Positions 1-6,685 are shown, numbered from the stretch's first letter. The stretch is DNA of 7,327 nucleotides from Wenzhouxiangella sp. (GCA_007135355.1 SLJA01000215.1:1-7327), one strand, 5' to 3'. The notes: generated by a model from the sequence alone, not told the origin. A program made the numbers and translations.

Positions 1-2
1 AG

Positions 3-167
3 ACCATGGCCTGGCAAGAGCTGGGGCGCGCTTGTCAGGAGGCGGGCGATATCGCGGCGGCACGCAGCGCCTGGCAAAGCGGTGTCGAGATTGCCGCGGC
101 CAACGGCGACAAGCAGGCCGAGAAAGTCATGGCGGTGTGGTTGAGGCGTCTGGATCGCGATCGCTGA
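3..167 (+). CDS. C-terminal end of a small TPR-repeat protein (partial)
   Basis: An open frame enters from the left edge and ends with TGA at 165-167. About 54 residues are visible. They show the TPR-like helix pair pattern AWQELGRACQEAGD followed by AARSAWQSGVEIA, and then a GDKQAEK segment and a basic end (RRLDRDR). This closely resembles the C-terminus of the roughly 100-residue tetratricopeptide-repeat proteins common in Pseudomonas and relatives, which end in a similar 'GDKQAEKEM...RRLEK' stretch. TPR repeats mediate protein-protein contacts; no specific partner can be named. The ATG at 6-8 is probably internal, because the TPR helix already begins there and the frame is open to the edge. 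The gene is convergent with the MazG-like gene and overlaps its last 41 bp. The family call rests on the repeat pattern only; the N-terminal half is outside the window. Confidence 0.6.
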   Translation, partial: TMAWQELGRACQEAGDIAAARSAWQSGVEIAAANGDKQAEKVMAVWLRRLDRDR

Positions 168-714
168 TTTCTGCACCCGAACCGGGGTGGCCGGCGCGCT
201 CGATGCGGCGCTGATAGCGTTCCAGCGCATCCAGCAGGCACTGATCCGCGCGGATGCCGGATTCGTTGGCCAGTGCAAGGAGCGCAAACAGCGTATCGCC
301 GAACTCTTGTTGCCAGGCCTGACCGTCCACTTTTGCCTCATGGTGGCGGCCGTAGTCGCTGCCCTGCAGCCAGACCTTGGCCAGTTCCCCCAGCTCGGCA
401 CTCAAATCCAGCAGGCGAGCGGCCGGTGAGGCCTTTAGCCCGTGCTGCTTGCAAAAGTCACTAACCTTGTCCTGCAGATCGGCATCCGTTGAATCTGAAT
501 CGGCAATGCGGATGAATCGCGGCACCTGCTGTCCGTCAAGGTTCTTTTGATCCTGAAACATCTCCAGCGGACGCACCCACAGCTGGCGTCCACCGTAAAG
601 CGGTCGGTAGACCACCAGGCATTGTTCGGTTTCAGAGTGGCGGGCCACGTCGATAACCTCGTAGTCGTTGCCCGTGAAGTGGCGGTATCGGCCGGGTTTG
701 GGGAGTGAGGTCAT
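127..714 (-). CDS. DUF1653 domain fused to a MazG-like nucleotide pyrophosphohydrolase domain
   Basis: This is a 195-residue protein with two domains. Residues 7-70 match DUF1653 closely: GRYRHFTGNDYEV, then ARHSET, VVYRPLYG, LWVRPLEMF and VPRF. Residues 80-175 form a helical all-alpha NTP-pyrophosphohydrolase (MazG-like) domain. Its metal-binding pattern is visible as ExxE (E107, E110 in SAELGELAK) and ExxD (E137, D140 in EFGDTLF). The last 20 residues are a low-complexity polar tail. MazG-like enzymes hydrolyse (d)NTPs to NMP and pyrophosphate, often as housecleaning; the substrate here is not predictable. DUF1653 is a small domain of unknown function, usually found alone. The start ATG at 712-714 is supported by a GGAG Shine-Dalgarno (complement of 723-726) with an 8-nt spacer. 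The gene is divergent from the GGDEF/EAL gene and convergent with the TPR gene. Domain calls are firm; biochemical activity is inferred. Confidence 0.85.
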   Translation of the reverse strand: MTSLPKPGRYRHFTGNDYEVIDVARHSETEQCLVVYRPLYGGRQLWVRPLEMFQDQKNLDGQQVPRFIRIADSDSTDADLQDKVSDFCKQHGLKASPAARLLDLSAELGELAKVWLQGSDYGRHHEAKVDGQAWQQEFGDTLFALLALANESGIRADQCLLDALERYQRRIERAGHPGSGAEISDRDPDASTTPP

Positions 715-747
715 AGGAGCGTCTCCAGCGCGCAGGCATTCGGATCA

Positions 748-756
748 TGCTATATT
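748..756 (+). promoter_or_regulatory. Putative extended -10 promoter for the GGDEF/EAL gene
   Basis: The 104-bp region between the two divergent starts (715-818) is locally AT-rich only around 748-760. TG-C-TATATT at 748-756 is a good extended -10 element (TATATT matches TATAAT at 5 of 6 positions). I see no convincing -35 box at 728-733, which extended -10 promoters can tolerate. Transcription would start near 763, leaving a leader of about 55 nt before the ATG at 819. On the opposite strand I found no convincing promoter for the MazG-like gene; it probably overlaps the same AT-rich patch. Confidence 0.35.
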
Positions 757-818
757 TTGATGATGGGAGTGTGTGTAAGGCTTGAGGCTTAAGATGCAGT
801 AGAGAGGGGAGGGCCCGT

Positions 819-3800
819 ATGGCCGGGTGTGGCCAGGAACCAAAGCGCGCAGATGGATGCCGGAAGTCGGGCAGTATCGCTCTGATGCTGATCCTGGGCG
901 GGCCGACGAGCACGCCAGCCTGGCCGGCGGAATCTGCCACTGGGGCCCCGATCCTTCAATCCCCGCTGTTTGTCGCCTTCCTGGGCGTCCTGTCCCTGGT
1001 CCTGCTCTCGGTGATCCTCCTGTTGTGGCGCTCGCTCGCCCGTGCCCGGGGGCGCGCTGAGTGGGTCCAGCGACGGCTCGGTCAATACGAAAACATGGCC
1101 GGCAATCTGCCCATCGGCCTGCATGAGGTTATTGACGAGGGTGAGGCTGGCCTGCGGTTTATGTACGTCAATGACCGGGCGCTGGAGCTTTGGGGAGTCT
1201 CGCGCCGCCAGGCCGAGAATGATCTCCACACCGCGTTTGCCAACGTTCATCCGGACGACCGTGAGCGGGTCGTGCAGGCCAATGAACGGGCGCGCGCGCA
1301 GAGGAAACCGTTCGCGGTCGAGGCGCGCTACGTTGTCGAAGGCCGTCAGCGCTGGCTGAGACTCGAATCCTGGCCGCGGCTAGTCAACGGGCATCCGACC
1401 TGGCCCGGCTGTACGATTGACGTGACCGATCGCCGCGAAGCCGAGCTTCGGTTTCGCCTGCTGTTTGAGCAAAGCCCCTTGTCGATCATCCTGCATGATG
1501 CGGAAACCGGCGCTTTGATCGACGCCAATCGCGCAGCTTGGGAGTCGTATGGTCTGAATTCGTTCGAAGAATTGAGCGAGCGAGACCTTTGGTGGGATCC
1601 GCCTTACTCAGAAGCCGATGCTGTCGCTCTGATTCGCCAGGCTGCCAAAGGCCGTGTCCAGCGTTTTGAGTGGTGCAGTAGGGATGTTCATGGGAGACCA
1701 TTTTGGGAACTGGTCAGCCTGGTGCCGGTGGTCATTGGCGGGCACCTGCGGGTGTTTTCATCGGCGGTGGATATTTCCGAGCTGCGTGCTTCTGAACAGA
1801 GGCTGGCCGAGCGCGAGGGCCTGCTGAGCGCCATGTCCGAGCTTGCCGCCGTGGGCGGCTGGGCATTGGATTTGCGCAGTGGTGAGTTGCAGTGGACCGA
1901 GCAGACCTACCGCTTGCACGAGGTGCCTCCAGAAAGCGATGCCAGCGTGGCCCATGCGCTGAACTTTTATCCTCCCGAAGCACGTCTGGCGCTTGAGAGG
2001 GCCATGGCCAAAGCTCGCGAGGAGGCCGAGCCTTGGGATCTGACCCTTCCAATCACCACGGCTAGCGGTCAGCATCGCTTGACCCGATCGATTTGTCGAC
2101 CGGTTGAGCAAGACGGCCAGGTTATTCAACTGATTGGCGCTGTTCAGGACGTTACCGCCATGGTAGAGGCGGAACGGCGTTTCCGGGCGATCTTCGAGCA
2201 TTCGCCGGTGCCGATCCTGGTCCAGGACGCGGCCAGCGGCGAGCTGCTGGATGCCAATCCACAGGCCTGGGAAGGCTGGGGCCATGATTCGATGGAGCAA
2301 TTCAAGGCGGCGCAATCCCGCATCTGGCTGGATGAAGTATACGGCACTGAACAAGCGCTGCAACGGCTTCACCAGGCGGTAAAGGAGGACGGTGCGCGTT
2401 TCGAGTGGCCGTCGCGCCATGCCAGCGGCCGCATCCTCTGGCACGATGTCACGCTGACTCCGGTTAGTCTGAGCGGTCGGGCGTGTGTGCTGGCCGTGTG
2501 CGCCGACATCACCCAGCGGCGCGCCGCGGAACATCGCCTGCGCGAGAGCGAGGCTCGGTTCCGCCGCATTCTGCAGGACGTCGACGGCGTGTCGGTGCAA
2601 GGGTATGGCGCCGACGGCCAGGTGCGCTACTGGAATCGGGCGTCGGAAGCGCTGTACGGGTATACCGAGGCCGAGGCGCTCAAGAGTAATCTGCTGGAGC
2701 TGATCATCCCGCCCGAGATGCGCGACGAGGTGCGCGACAACCTGCAGCGAATGCTGGCAGGTGAGGACGTCGAAAACGGTGAGATGGAACTGATGCGCAA
2801 GGATGGCAGCCGGGTGGCGGTTTACTCCAGCCACACGGTGCTGCGCCAGCCCGACGGCGAACCGGAACTGTTTTGCATTGATATCGACCTGAGCGAGCGC
2901 AAGTTGCACGAGGAAGCGCTGGATCGCATGGCCCATTATGATCCCTTGACGGGTTTGCCCAACCGACGCTTGATGGGAGTGCTGCTGGAGCAGATGATGG
3001 TTCGCGTCAGGCGTCCGCAGAGCTCGTTTGCGCTGTGCTATCTCGATCTTGACGACTTCAAGCCCATCAATGATTCGATGGGCCATGAAGTAGGTGACCA
3101 GGTGCTGGTTGCCATCGGACAACGGCTGCGCCGGCTGGTCCGCGGCAGTGACCTGGTCGCCCGCCTCGGGGGCGACGAATTCGTGCTGGCGCTGGACGGC
3201 GTCGGCGAGGGTCCGGAACTGGAAAAAAGGCTTCGTTTCATACTCGACGGCGTGTCGCGTCCGATCGAACTGGACGGCAAGCGGCTGCAGGTGCGTGGGA
3301 GTATCGGCGTCACGCTCTATCCGCAGGATGACGCCGACCCGGACACCTTGCTCCGCCACGCTGATCAGGCCATGTATCGGGCCAAGGCAATGGGTCGTAA
3401 TCAGTTCAGCCTGTTCGATACAGAAATCGAGGCCAAAGTCAGTGAGCAGCGCGAGCGCCTGCGCGAAATTGAAGCTGCGCTGGCGCTGGGGCAGTTCCGG
3501 CTCCATTGCCAGCCCAAGATCAAGCTGGCCACCGGTCAGATCGAGGGCTTCGAGGGCCTGGTTCGTTGGCATCACCCGGAGTCCGGTGTGCTGGTGCCGG
3601 CGCGGTTTCTGCCGGCACTGGATCGCACGGAGCTGGAATCGCGGTTCGGTGATTATGTGCTCAAGCAGGCGCTGCAGCAGCTCCAGGAGTGGACGCGGGC
3701 GGGCCTGAACCTGAGTTTGAGCGTCAACGTATCCGGCCCGAATCTGCTGCAAGACGGGTTTGTCGAGCGGCTGCAGGATCTGCTCGGGCGTTATCCGGAC

Positions 3801-4226
3801 GTCCCGCCCGCCCGGCTCGAGCTGGAGATTGTCGAAAGTGCGGCCGTCACCGACCTCAATCGCGCGGTTGCCGTGCTGCGGGTGGCGCGCAAACTGGGGC
3901 TTCAGATCTCACTGGACGATTTCGGCACCGGCTACTCCTCGCTCAGCCACCTGCGCAGCCTGCCGGTTGATGAGGTCAAGGTCGACCAGAGCTTTGTGCG
4001 CGACATGCTGACCGATCTCAACGACTACAACATCGTGCGCAGTGTCATCGGCCTGGCCGATGCCTTCGGCCTGCGGGTGGTGGCCGAAGGCGTGGAAACA
4101 CCAGAGCATGCCGATGCGCTGCGCAAGCTCGGTTGCGGCATCGTGCAGGGTTATGCGTTTGCCCGCCCGATGCCAGCCGAAGAAGTGATGCGCTGGCTGG
4201 CTGATCAGTCCTCAACCAGTTCATAG
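819..4226 (+). CDS. Membrane-anchored five-PAS GGDEF-EAL protein (c-di-GMP synthesis and/or breakdown)
   Basis: The protein has 1135 residues. A short hydrophobic stretch (19-28) and a strong transmembrane helix (about 49-70) leave almost no periplasmic domain, so sensing should be cytoplasmic. Five PAS-like domains follow, at about 90-205, 211-323, 334-449, 452-567 and 580-694. The second and fourth are clear duplicates (FRxxFExSP, DANxxAWE, RFEWxSR). The GGDEF domain (about 700-868) has DPLTGLPNRR, DLDDFKPINDSMGH, an intact GGDEF at 784-788 and an inhibitory-site RxxD at 775-778, five residues upstream. The EAL domain (about 877-1127) reads EGL instead of EAL but keeps ExLxR (E912, R916), N970, E1003, the DDFGTGYS pair D1033/D1034, K1054, E1090 and Q1110. 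Both halves therefore look catalytically competent. The start ATG follows GGAGG (808-812) with a 6-nt spacer. The 3' end overlaps ectC by 22 bp. Whether it is net cyclase or phosphodiesterase cannot be read from the sequence. Confidence 0.95.
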   Translation: MAGCGQEPKRADGCRKSGSIALMLILGGPTSTPAWPAESATGAPILQSPLFVAFLGVLSLVLLSVILLLWRSLARARGRAEWVQRRLGQYENMAGNLPIGLHEVIDEGEAGLRFMYVNDRALELWGVSRRQAENDLHTAFANVHPDDRERVVQANERARAQRKPFAVEARYVVEGRQRWLRLESWPRLVNGHPTWPGCTIDVTDRREAELRFRLLFEQSPLSIILHDAETGALIDANRAAWESYGLNSFEELSERDLWWDPPYSEADAVALIRQAAKGRVQRFEWCSRDVHGRPFWELVSLVPVVIGGHLRVFSSAVDISELRASEQRLAEREGLLSAMSELAAVGGWALDLRSGELQWTEQTYRLHEVPPESDASVAHALNFYPPEARLALERAMAKAREEAEPWDLTLPITTASGQHRLTRSICRPVEQDGQVIQLIGAVQDVTAMVEAERRFRAIFEHSPVPILVQDAASGELLDANPQAWEGWGHDSMEQFKAAQSRIWLDEVYGTEQALQRLHQAVKEDGARFEWPSRHASGRILWHDVTLTPVSLSGRACVLAVCADITQRRAAEHRLRESEARFRRILQDVDGVSVQGYGADGQVRYWNRASEALYGYTEAEALKSNLLELIIPPEMRDEVRDNLQRMLAGEDVENGEMELMRKDGSRVAVYSSHTVLRQPDGEPELFCIDIDLSERKLHEEALDRMAHYDPLTGLPNRRLMGVLLEQMMVRVRRPQSSFALCYLDLDDFKPINDSMGHEVGDQVLVAIGQRLRRLVRGSDLVARLGGDEFVLALDGVGEGPELEKRLRFILDGVSRPIELDGKRLQVRGSIGVTLYPQDDADPDTLLRHADQAMYRAKAMGRNQFSLFDTEIEAKVSEQRERLREIEAALALGQFRLHCQPKIKLATGQIEGFEGLVRWHHPESGVLVPARFLPALDRTELESRFGDYVLKQALQQLQEWTRAGLNLSLSVNVSGPNLLQDGFVERLQDLLGRYPDVPPARLELEIVESAAVTDLNRAVAVLRVARKLGLQISLDDFGTGYSSLSHLRSLPVDEVKVDQSFVRDMLTDLNDYNIVRSVIGLADAFGLRVVAEGVETPEHADALRKLGCGIVQGYAFARPMPAEEVMRWLADQSSTSS

Positions 4227-4594
4227 GCACCATCGGCATCATGCGTTTCGCGCCCGGTCACCGGCGGATTGAAGGCGCAGATCAGGCGCATGTCTTCGCT
4301 GCCGCCGCGCAGGATATGGCGGTCGTGCTGGTCCAGCGCGTAGATCACGCCGTCATGGATCTCATGGACTTCGCCGGTGGCCAGGTCTTCGATGCTGCCG
4401 TTGCCGGCCACGCAGTACACCGCCTCAAGATGGTTCTTGTACCACATGTGCAGCTCGGCTCCGGCCGGGATGATGGTTTCGTGGAAGCTGAATCCCATGC
4501 CATCACTTTTGAGCAACAGGCGGCGGCTGGTCCAGCCCTCGCCATGCACTTCGCGGTCGCTGCCGATGATGTTGTTGACGTCGCGTACGATCAT
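4205..4594 (-). CDS. ectC: Ectoine synthase, not clustered with ectA or ectB
   Basis: This 129-residue protein is a full-length EctC, the cupin enzyme that cyclises N-gamma-acetyl-L-2,4-diaminobutyrate to the compatible solute ectoine in the cytoplasm. It starts MIVRDV and contains GFSFHETIIPAGAELHMWY, KNHLEAVYC, LDQHDRHILRG and FNPPVTGRE, all typical of the family. The residues known as iron ligands in characterised EctC fall at the same numbers here: E57, Y85 and H93. T40, Y52 and W21 at the substrate side are also present. The chosen ATG (4592-4594) gives the usual family length and follows GAGGT (complement of 4602-4606) with a 7-nt spacer; an open frame extends 71 codons further upstream but is not EctC-like. 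Neighbours are a convergent GGDEF/EAL gene and a divergent membrane-protein gene. EctA (acetyltransferase) and EctB (transaminase) are absent on both sides, so substrate must come from elsewhere in the genome or from outside. Confidence 0.95.
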   Translation of the reverse strand: MIVRDVNNIIGSDREVHGEGWTSRRLLLKSDGMGFSFHETIIPAGAELHMWYKNHLEAVYCVAGNGSIEDLATGEVHEIHDGVIYALDQHDRHILRGGSEDMRLICAFNPPVTGRETHDADGAYELVED

Positions 4595-4644
4595 TGTGTC
4601 TACCTCGCAAAACCTGCAAGGGTAACGCGATCGGCGTCGTGCTG

Positions 4645-4672
4645 TTGCGCAAGGGCGGCAAGACAGTATGAT
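4645..4672 (+). promoter_or_regulatory. Putative sigma70-type promoter for the AI-2E family gene
   Basis: In the 107-bp divergent gap (4595-4701), TTGCGC (4645-4650) and TATGAT (4667-4672) are separated by 16 bp. TATGAT matches the -10 consensus at 5 of 6 positions; the -35 matches mainly in its TTG. A start near 4679 would give a very short leader of about 23 nt and would put the only GGAGG (4677-4681) at or before the transcript's 5' end. No equally good promoter is visible on the opposite strand for ectC. Confidence 0.4.
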
Positions 4673-4701
4673 GCCGGGAGGAAATCCGACCGGATTCGCT
4701 G

Positions 4702-5817
4702 ATGAGTAACGCACCCGAAATTCAGCTGCCGCGATTATCGCGCGAGCAGTGGCTATGGATATTTGCGGCACTGGTGCTGTCCGGTGTGCTGATCTGGCTG
4801 CTGGCACCGGTGCTGACGCCGTTCATGATCAGCGCCCTGCTGGCCTATATGGCCGACCCCATCGTCACTCGCCTGGAGCGCCGGATGCGACGCGATGTCG
4901 CCGTCAGCGTGGTTTTTCTGCTGGTGTTCGCTTTGCTGGTTCTGACTTTGCTGCTGATCTTGCCGGTGCTGATCCGCGAAACGGTGGATCTGTTCAATCG
5001 CCTGCCGGCTTATTTCGAGCAGTTGCAGCAGCGCCTGCAGCCGCTGGCCGAACAGCACCTGGGTTTGCAGTTCGATCGCGAAACCTTTGACGCGGCGCGC
5101 CTGCGCGAGTTACTGGAAGAGAACTTTGCCAACATTGCCGCGGCGGGCCGGGCGACCTGGACCTACATCAGCGAATCGGGCGGGCGTTTCCTGATCTGGA
5201 TCACCGGTCTGTTTCTGATTCCGCTGGTGACCTTTTACCTGATGCGCGACTGGCACAAACTGCTCGACGCGCTGCGTGATGTGCTGCCGCGCAATATCGA
5301 GCCGACCGTGGTCGGCTTGAGCCGCGACTGCGACGAGGCGCTGGGGGGCTTCCTGCGCGGTCAGCTGCTGGTGATGCTGGGGCAGGGCACGATTTATGCC
5401 CTTGGCCTGTGGCTGATCGGGCTCAATAACGGCATCGCCATCGGCATGATTGCCGGGCTGGTCAGTTTTGTGCCCTACCTGGGCGCCATCACCGGCGTGG
5501 CGCTGGCCATGGTCACCGCCATCATTCAAAATTTCGATTTCTGGTTTCTGCTGGCGGTGGCGGTGGTCTTTACCGTCGGCCAGCTGGTCGAGAGCTTTCT
5601 GTTGACGCCCAAGCTGATCGGTGACCGCATCGGCATGCACCCGGTGCTGGTGGTGTTCACCGTGCTGGCCGGCGGTCAGCTGTTCGGTTTCATCGGCGTG
5701 CTTCTGGCCTTGCCGGTGGCGGCTGCCGGAACGGTGCTGGTGCGCTATTTTTACCAGGGTTACAAGCAAAGCCGAATTTATGCCGAAGAAACCGGCAAGG
5801 CCGCGCCGGACGACTAG
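4702..5817 (+). CDS. AI-2E/PerM family (UPF0118) inner-membrane transporter
   Basis: This is a 371-residue polytopic membrane protein. Hydrophobic segments lie at about 17-50, 66-91, 162-181, 219-240, 242-275, 280-300 and 314-346, consistent with the roughly eight-helix family fold. An amphipathic, charged soluble region sits at about 92-160. Family signatures include LAYMADPIVTRLERR, FYLMRDWHKLL, GFLRGQLLVMLGQG, GLVSFVPYLGAITG, and LTPKLIGDRIGMHP followed by a glycine-rich GGQLFGFIGVLLALP. The family name comes from E. coli TqsA and autoinducer-2 export. Other members have been linked to cation/proton antiport, so the substrate is open. The ATG at 4702 is the first reasonable start in frame (a stop lies at 4669-4671). 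Its GGAGG is 20 nt upstream, unusually far, so translation may rely on a weak or absent Shine-Dalgarno. It is divergent from ectC and shares a CTAG stop overlap with btuF. Confidence 0.9.
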   Translation: MSNAPEIQLPRLSREQWLWIFAALVLSGVLIWLLAPVLTPFMISALLAYMADPIVTRLERRMRRDVAVSVVFLLVFALLVLTLLLILPVLIRETVDLFNRLPAYFEQLQQRLQPLAEQHLGLQFDRETFDAARLRELLEENFANIAAAGRATWTYISESGGRFLIWITGLFLIPLVTFYLMRDWHKLLDALRDVLPRNIEPTVVGLSRDCDEALGGFLRGQLLVMLGQGTIYALGLWLIGLNNGIAIGMIAGLVSFVPYLGAITGVALAMVTAIIQNFDFWFLLAVAVVFTVGQLVESFLLTPKLIGDRIGMHPVLVVFTVLAGGQLFGFIGVLLALPVAAAGTVLVRYFYQGYKQSRIYAEETGKAAPDD

Positions 5818-5830
5818 CCGGTGCTGGCCT
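5798..5830. terminator. Strong hairpin over the overlapping stop codons of two convergent genes
   Basis: The left arm 5798-5809 (AGGCCGCGCCGG) pairs with the right arm 5818-5830 (CCGGTGCTGGCCT) through 12 base pairs, with one G-U pair and one bulged T at 5825. The 8-nt loop (5810-5817) contains both stop codons in their shared CTAG. An alternative longer-range pairing is CGGCAAGG (5793-5800) with CCTTGCCG (5834-5841). The position at a tail-to-tail junction suggests a bidirectional 3'-end structure. There is no T-tract on either side, so it is not a classical intrinsic terminator and may instead protect 3' ends or act with Rho. Confidence 0.5.
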
Positions 5831-6656
5831 CGACCTTGCCGCACAGCAGGTCAATCCCTTCGATGATGCGCGGCGTTGGCCGGATCAACGTGGTTGGATC
5901 GAGTTCGATCAATGCCACCGGGCCGGGCAACTGCGACTGGGCCCGTTGCCAGCGTGCGCGGGGAGTCGGGTTGCCTGATTCCTCGCTGATGATGATCACC
6001 TGCGGCCGGCGCGCGAGTACCGCCTCGAAATCGACTGCGGCGGCTTCCCGCTCCAGGTCGGCAAAAACATTCGCCAACCCGCAACGCGCCAGGACTTCGT
6101 TGATGATGTGGCGGCCGCCCAGCGTATACAGGGGGCGCTCTGACACCTGGTAGAACGCCGGTACCAGGTGCTCGCGTGGCGCCGGTGGACGGTCCGCCAG
6201 ATCGGCCATGAAAGCTTTAGCCGCGTCCTTGGCCGCCGCCGGACTTCCCAGTCGCTCGCCCAGCAAACGCAGCGCCTCTTCAATCTCGCCCAGACTGCGC
6301 GTGCGGATCCATACCACCTCGATGCCCAGGCCGCTCAGCCTTTCAGCGGCCGCCAGCGGTGTCCCGCCTTCCCAGGCCAGCGCCAACTCGGGGCCCAGCC
6401 CGATAATCCGCTCCAGGTCCAGGCGAAACGCATCGCCGATCAAAGGCAACTCAGCGGCCGGCTCAGGATAATCACTCCACGCCACCGTCCCCACCAGTGT
6501 CTCCCCGGCACCCGCAGCAAACACCAACTCCGCCAAATGCGGCGCCAAAGCAATCACCCGCGGCGGCTCTGCCTGCAACGGCGAAGCCGCCAGCGCCAGC
6601 ACCAGCAAGAGCGCGACCAACGCCGGGCGGATAGCCAGCCTCGAAGGAGTCGCCAT
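5814..6656 (-). CDS. btuF: Periplasmic cobalamin-binding protein, BtuF family
   Basis: This 280-residue protein is a periplasmic solute-binding protein of the helical-backbone type (PF01497 family). In E. coli, BtuF captures vitamin B12 and delivers it to the BtuCD ABC transporter. Residues 1-29 form a signal peptide (basic start, long Leu/Ala core, probable cleavage after PLQA). The mature part shows RVIALAPHLAELVFAAGA, SDYPEPA, LERIIGLGPELALAWEGG and, in the second lobe, EVLARCGLANVF and RPQVIIISEE. C192 and C272 correspond to the E. coli BtuF disulfide pair (EVCGGENIF and QQLCNAL). The ATG at 6654-6656 is chosen because it starts the signal peptide; the frame is open for 139 more codons upstream, but that stretch is HNH-endonuclease debris. 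The only Shine-Dalgarno-like element is the AGGG of a tandem repeat 5 nt away. No btuC, btuD or btuB is in the window, and no cobalamin riboswitch is recognisable upstream. Another corrinoid or metal-chelate ligand remains possible. Confidence 0.88.
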   Translation of the reverse strand: MATPSRLAIRPALVALLLVLALAASPLQAEPPRVIALAPHLAELVFAAGAGETLVGTVAWSDYPEPAAELPLIGDAFRLDLERIIGLGPELALAWEGGTPLAAAERLSGLGIEVVWIRTRSLGEIEEALRLLGERLGSPAAAKDAAKAFMADLADRPPAPREHLVPAFYQVSERPLYTLGGRHIINEVLARCGLANVFADLEREAAAVDFEAVLARRPQVIIISEESGNPTPRARWQRAQSQLPGPVALIELDPTTLIRPTPRIIEGIDLLCGKVEASTG

Positions 6657-6657
6657 C

Positions 6658-6678
6658 TGAACCCTGAACCCTGAACCC
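6658..6678. repeat. Tandem heptamer TGAACCC x3 (TTCAGGG on the btuF strand)
   Basis: Three perfect head-to-tail copies of TGAACCC lie one base upstream of the btuF start codon. On the btuF strand the unit reads GGGTTCA and each copy carries an AGGG at its junction, the last one serving as the only Shine-Dalgarno candidate for btuF. Copy-number change in steps of 7 bp is possible by slippage but cannot be judged from one sequence. Confidence 0.9.
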
Positions 6679-6685
6679 CCGCCCC
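6662..6685 (-). other. Potential G-quadruplex motif in the btuF leader
   Basis: On the minus strand four runs of at least three G occur in 24 nt: GGGG, GGGGG, GGG, GGG, with loops C, TTCA and TTCA. This meets the usual G3+N1-7 pattern for a quadruplex. It ends about 5 nt before the btuF ATG, so in RNA it would lie over the ribosome-binding region. The motif is seen; folding is inferred. Confidence 0.6.

Noticed and set aside
778..790. Direct repeat AGGCTT-G-AGGCTT upstream of the GGDEF/EAL gene as a possible operator
   Set aside because: Only 6 bp, two copies, no symmetry; could easily be chance.
1758..3752. 664-codon open frame antisense to the GGDEF/EAL gene
   Set aside because: It lies wholly opposite a clear coding gene, has no recognisable domain and is rich in His/Gln/Arg, as expected for an antisense shadow in GC-rich DNA.
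4241..4702. 153-codon plus-strand frame opposite ectC
   Set aside because: Antisense shadow of ectC without any family features.
4205..4807. 200-codon version of ectC with 71 extra N-terminal residues
   Set aside because: The extension runs through the divergent promoter region and into the AI-2E coding sequence, has no EctC similarity, and the internal ATG at 4594 has a good Shine-Dalgarno and gives the normal family length.
5110..5844. 244-codon minus-strand frame opposite the AI-2E gene
   Set aside because: Composition rich in Gln/His/Arg and fully antisense to a well-supported membrane protein.
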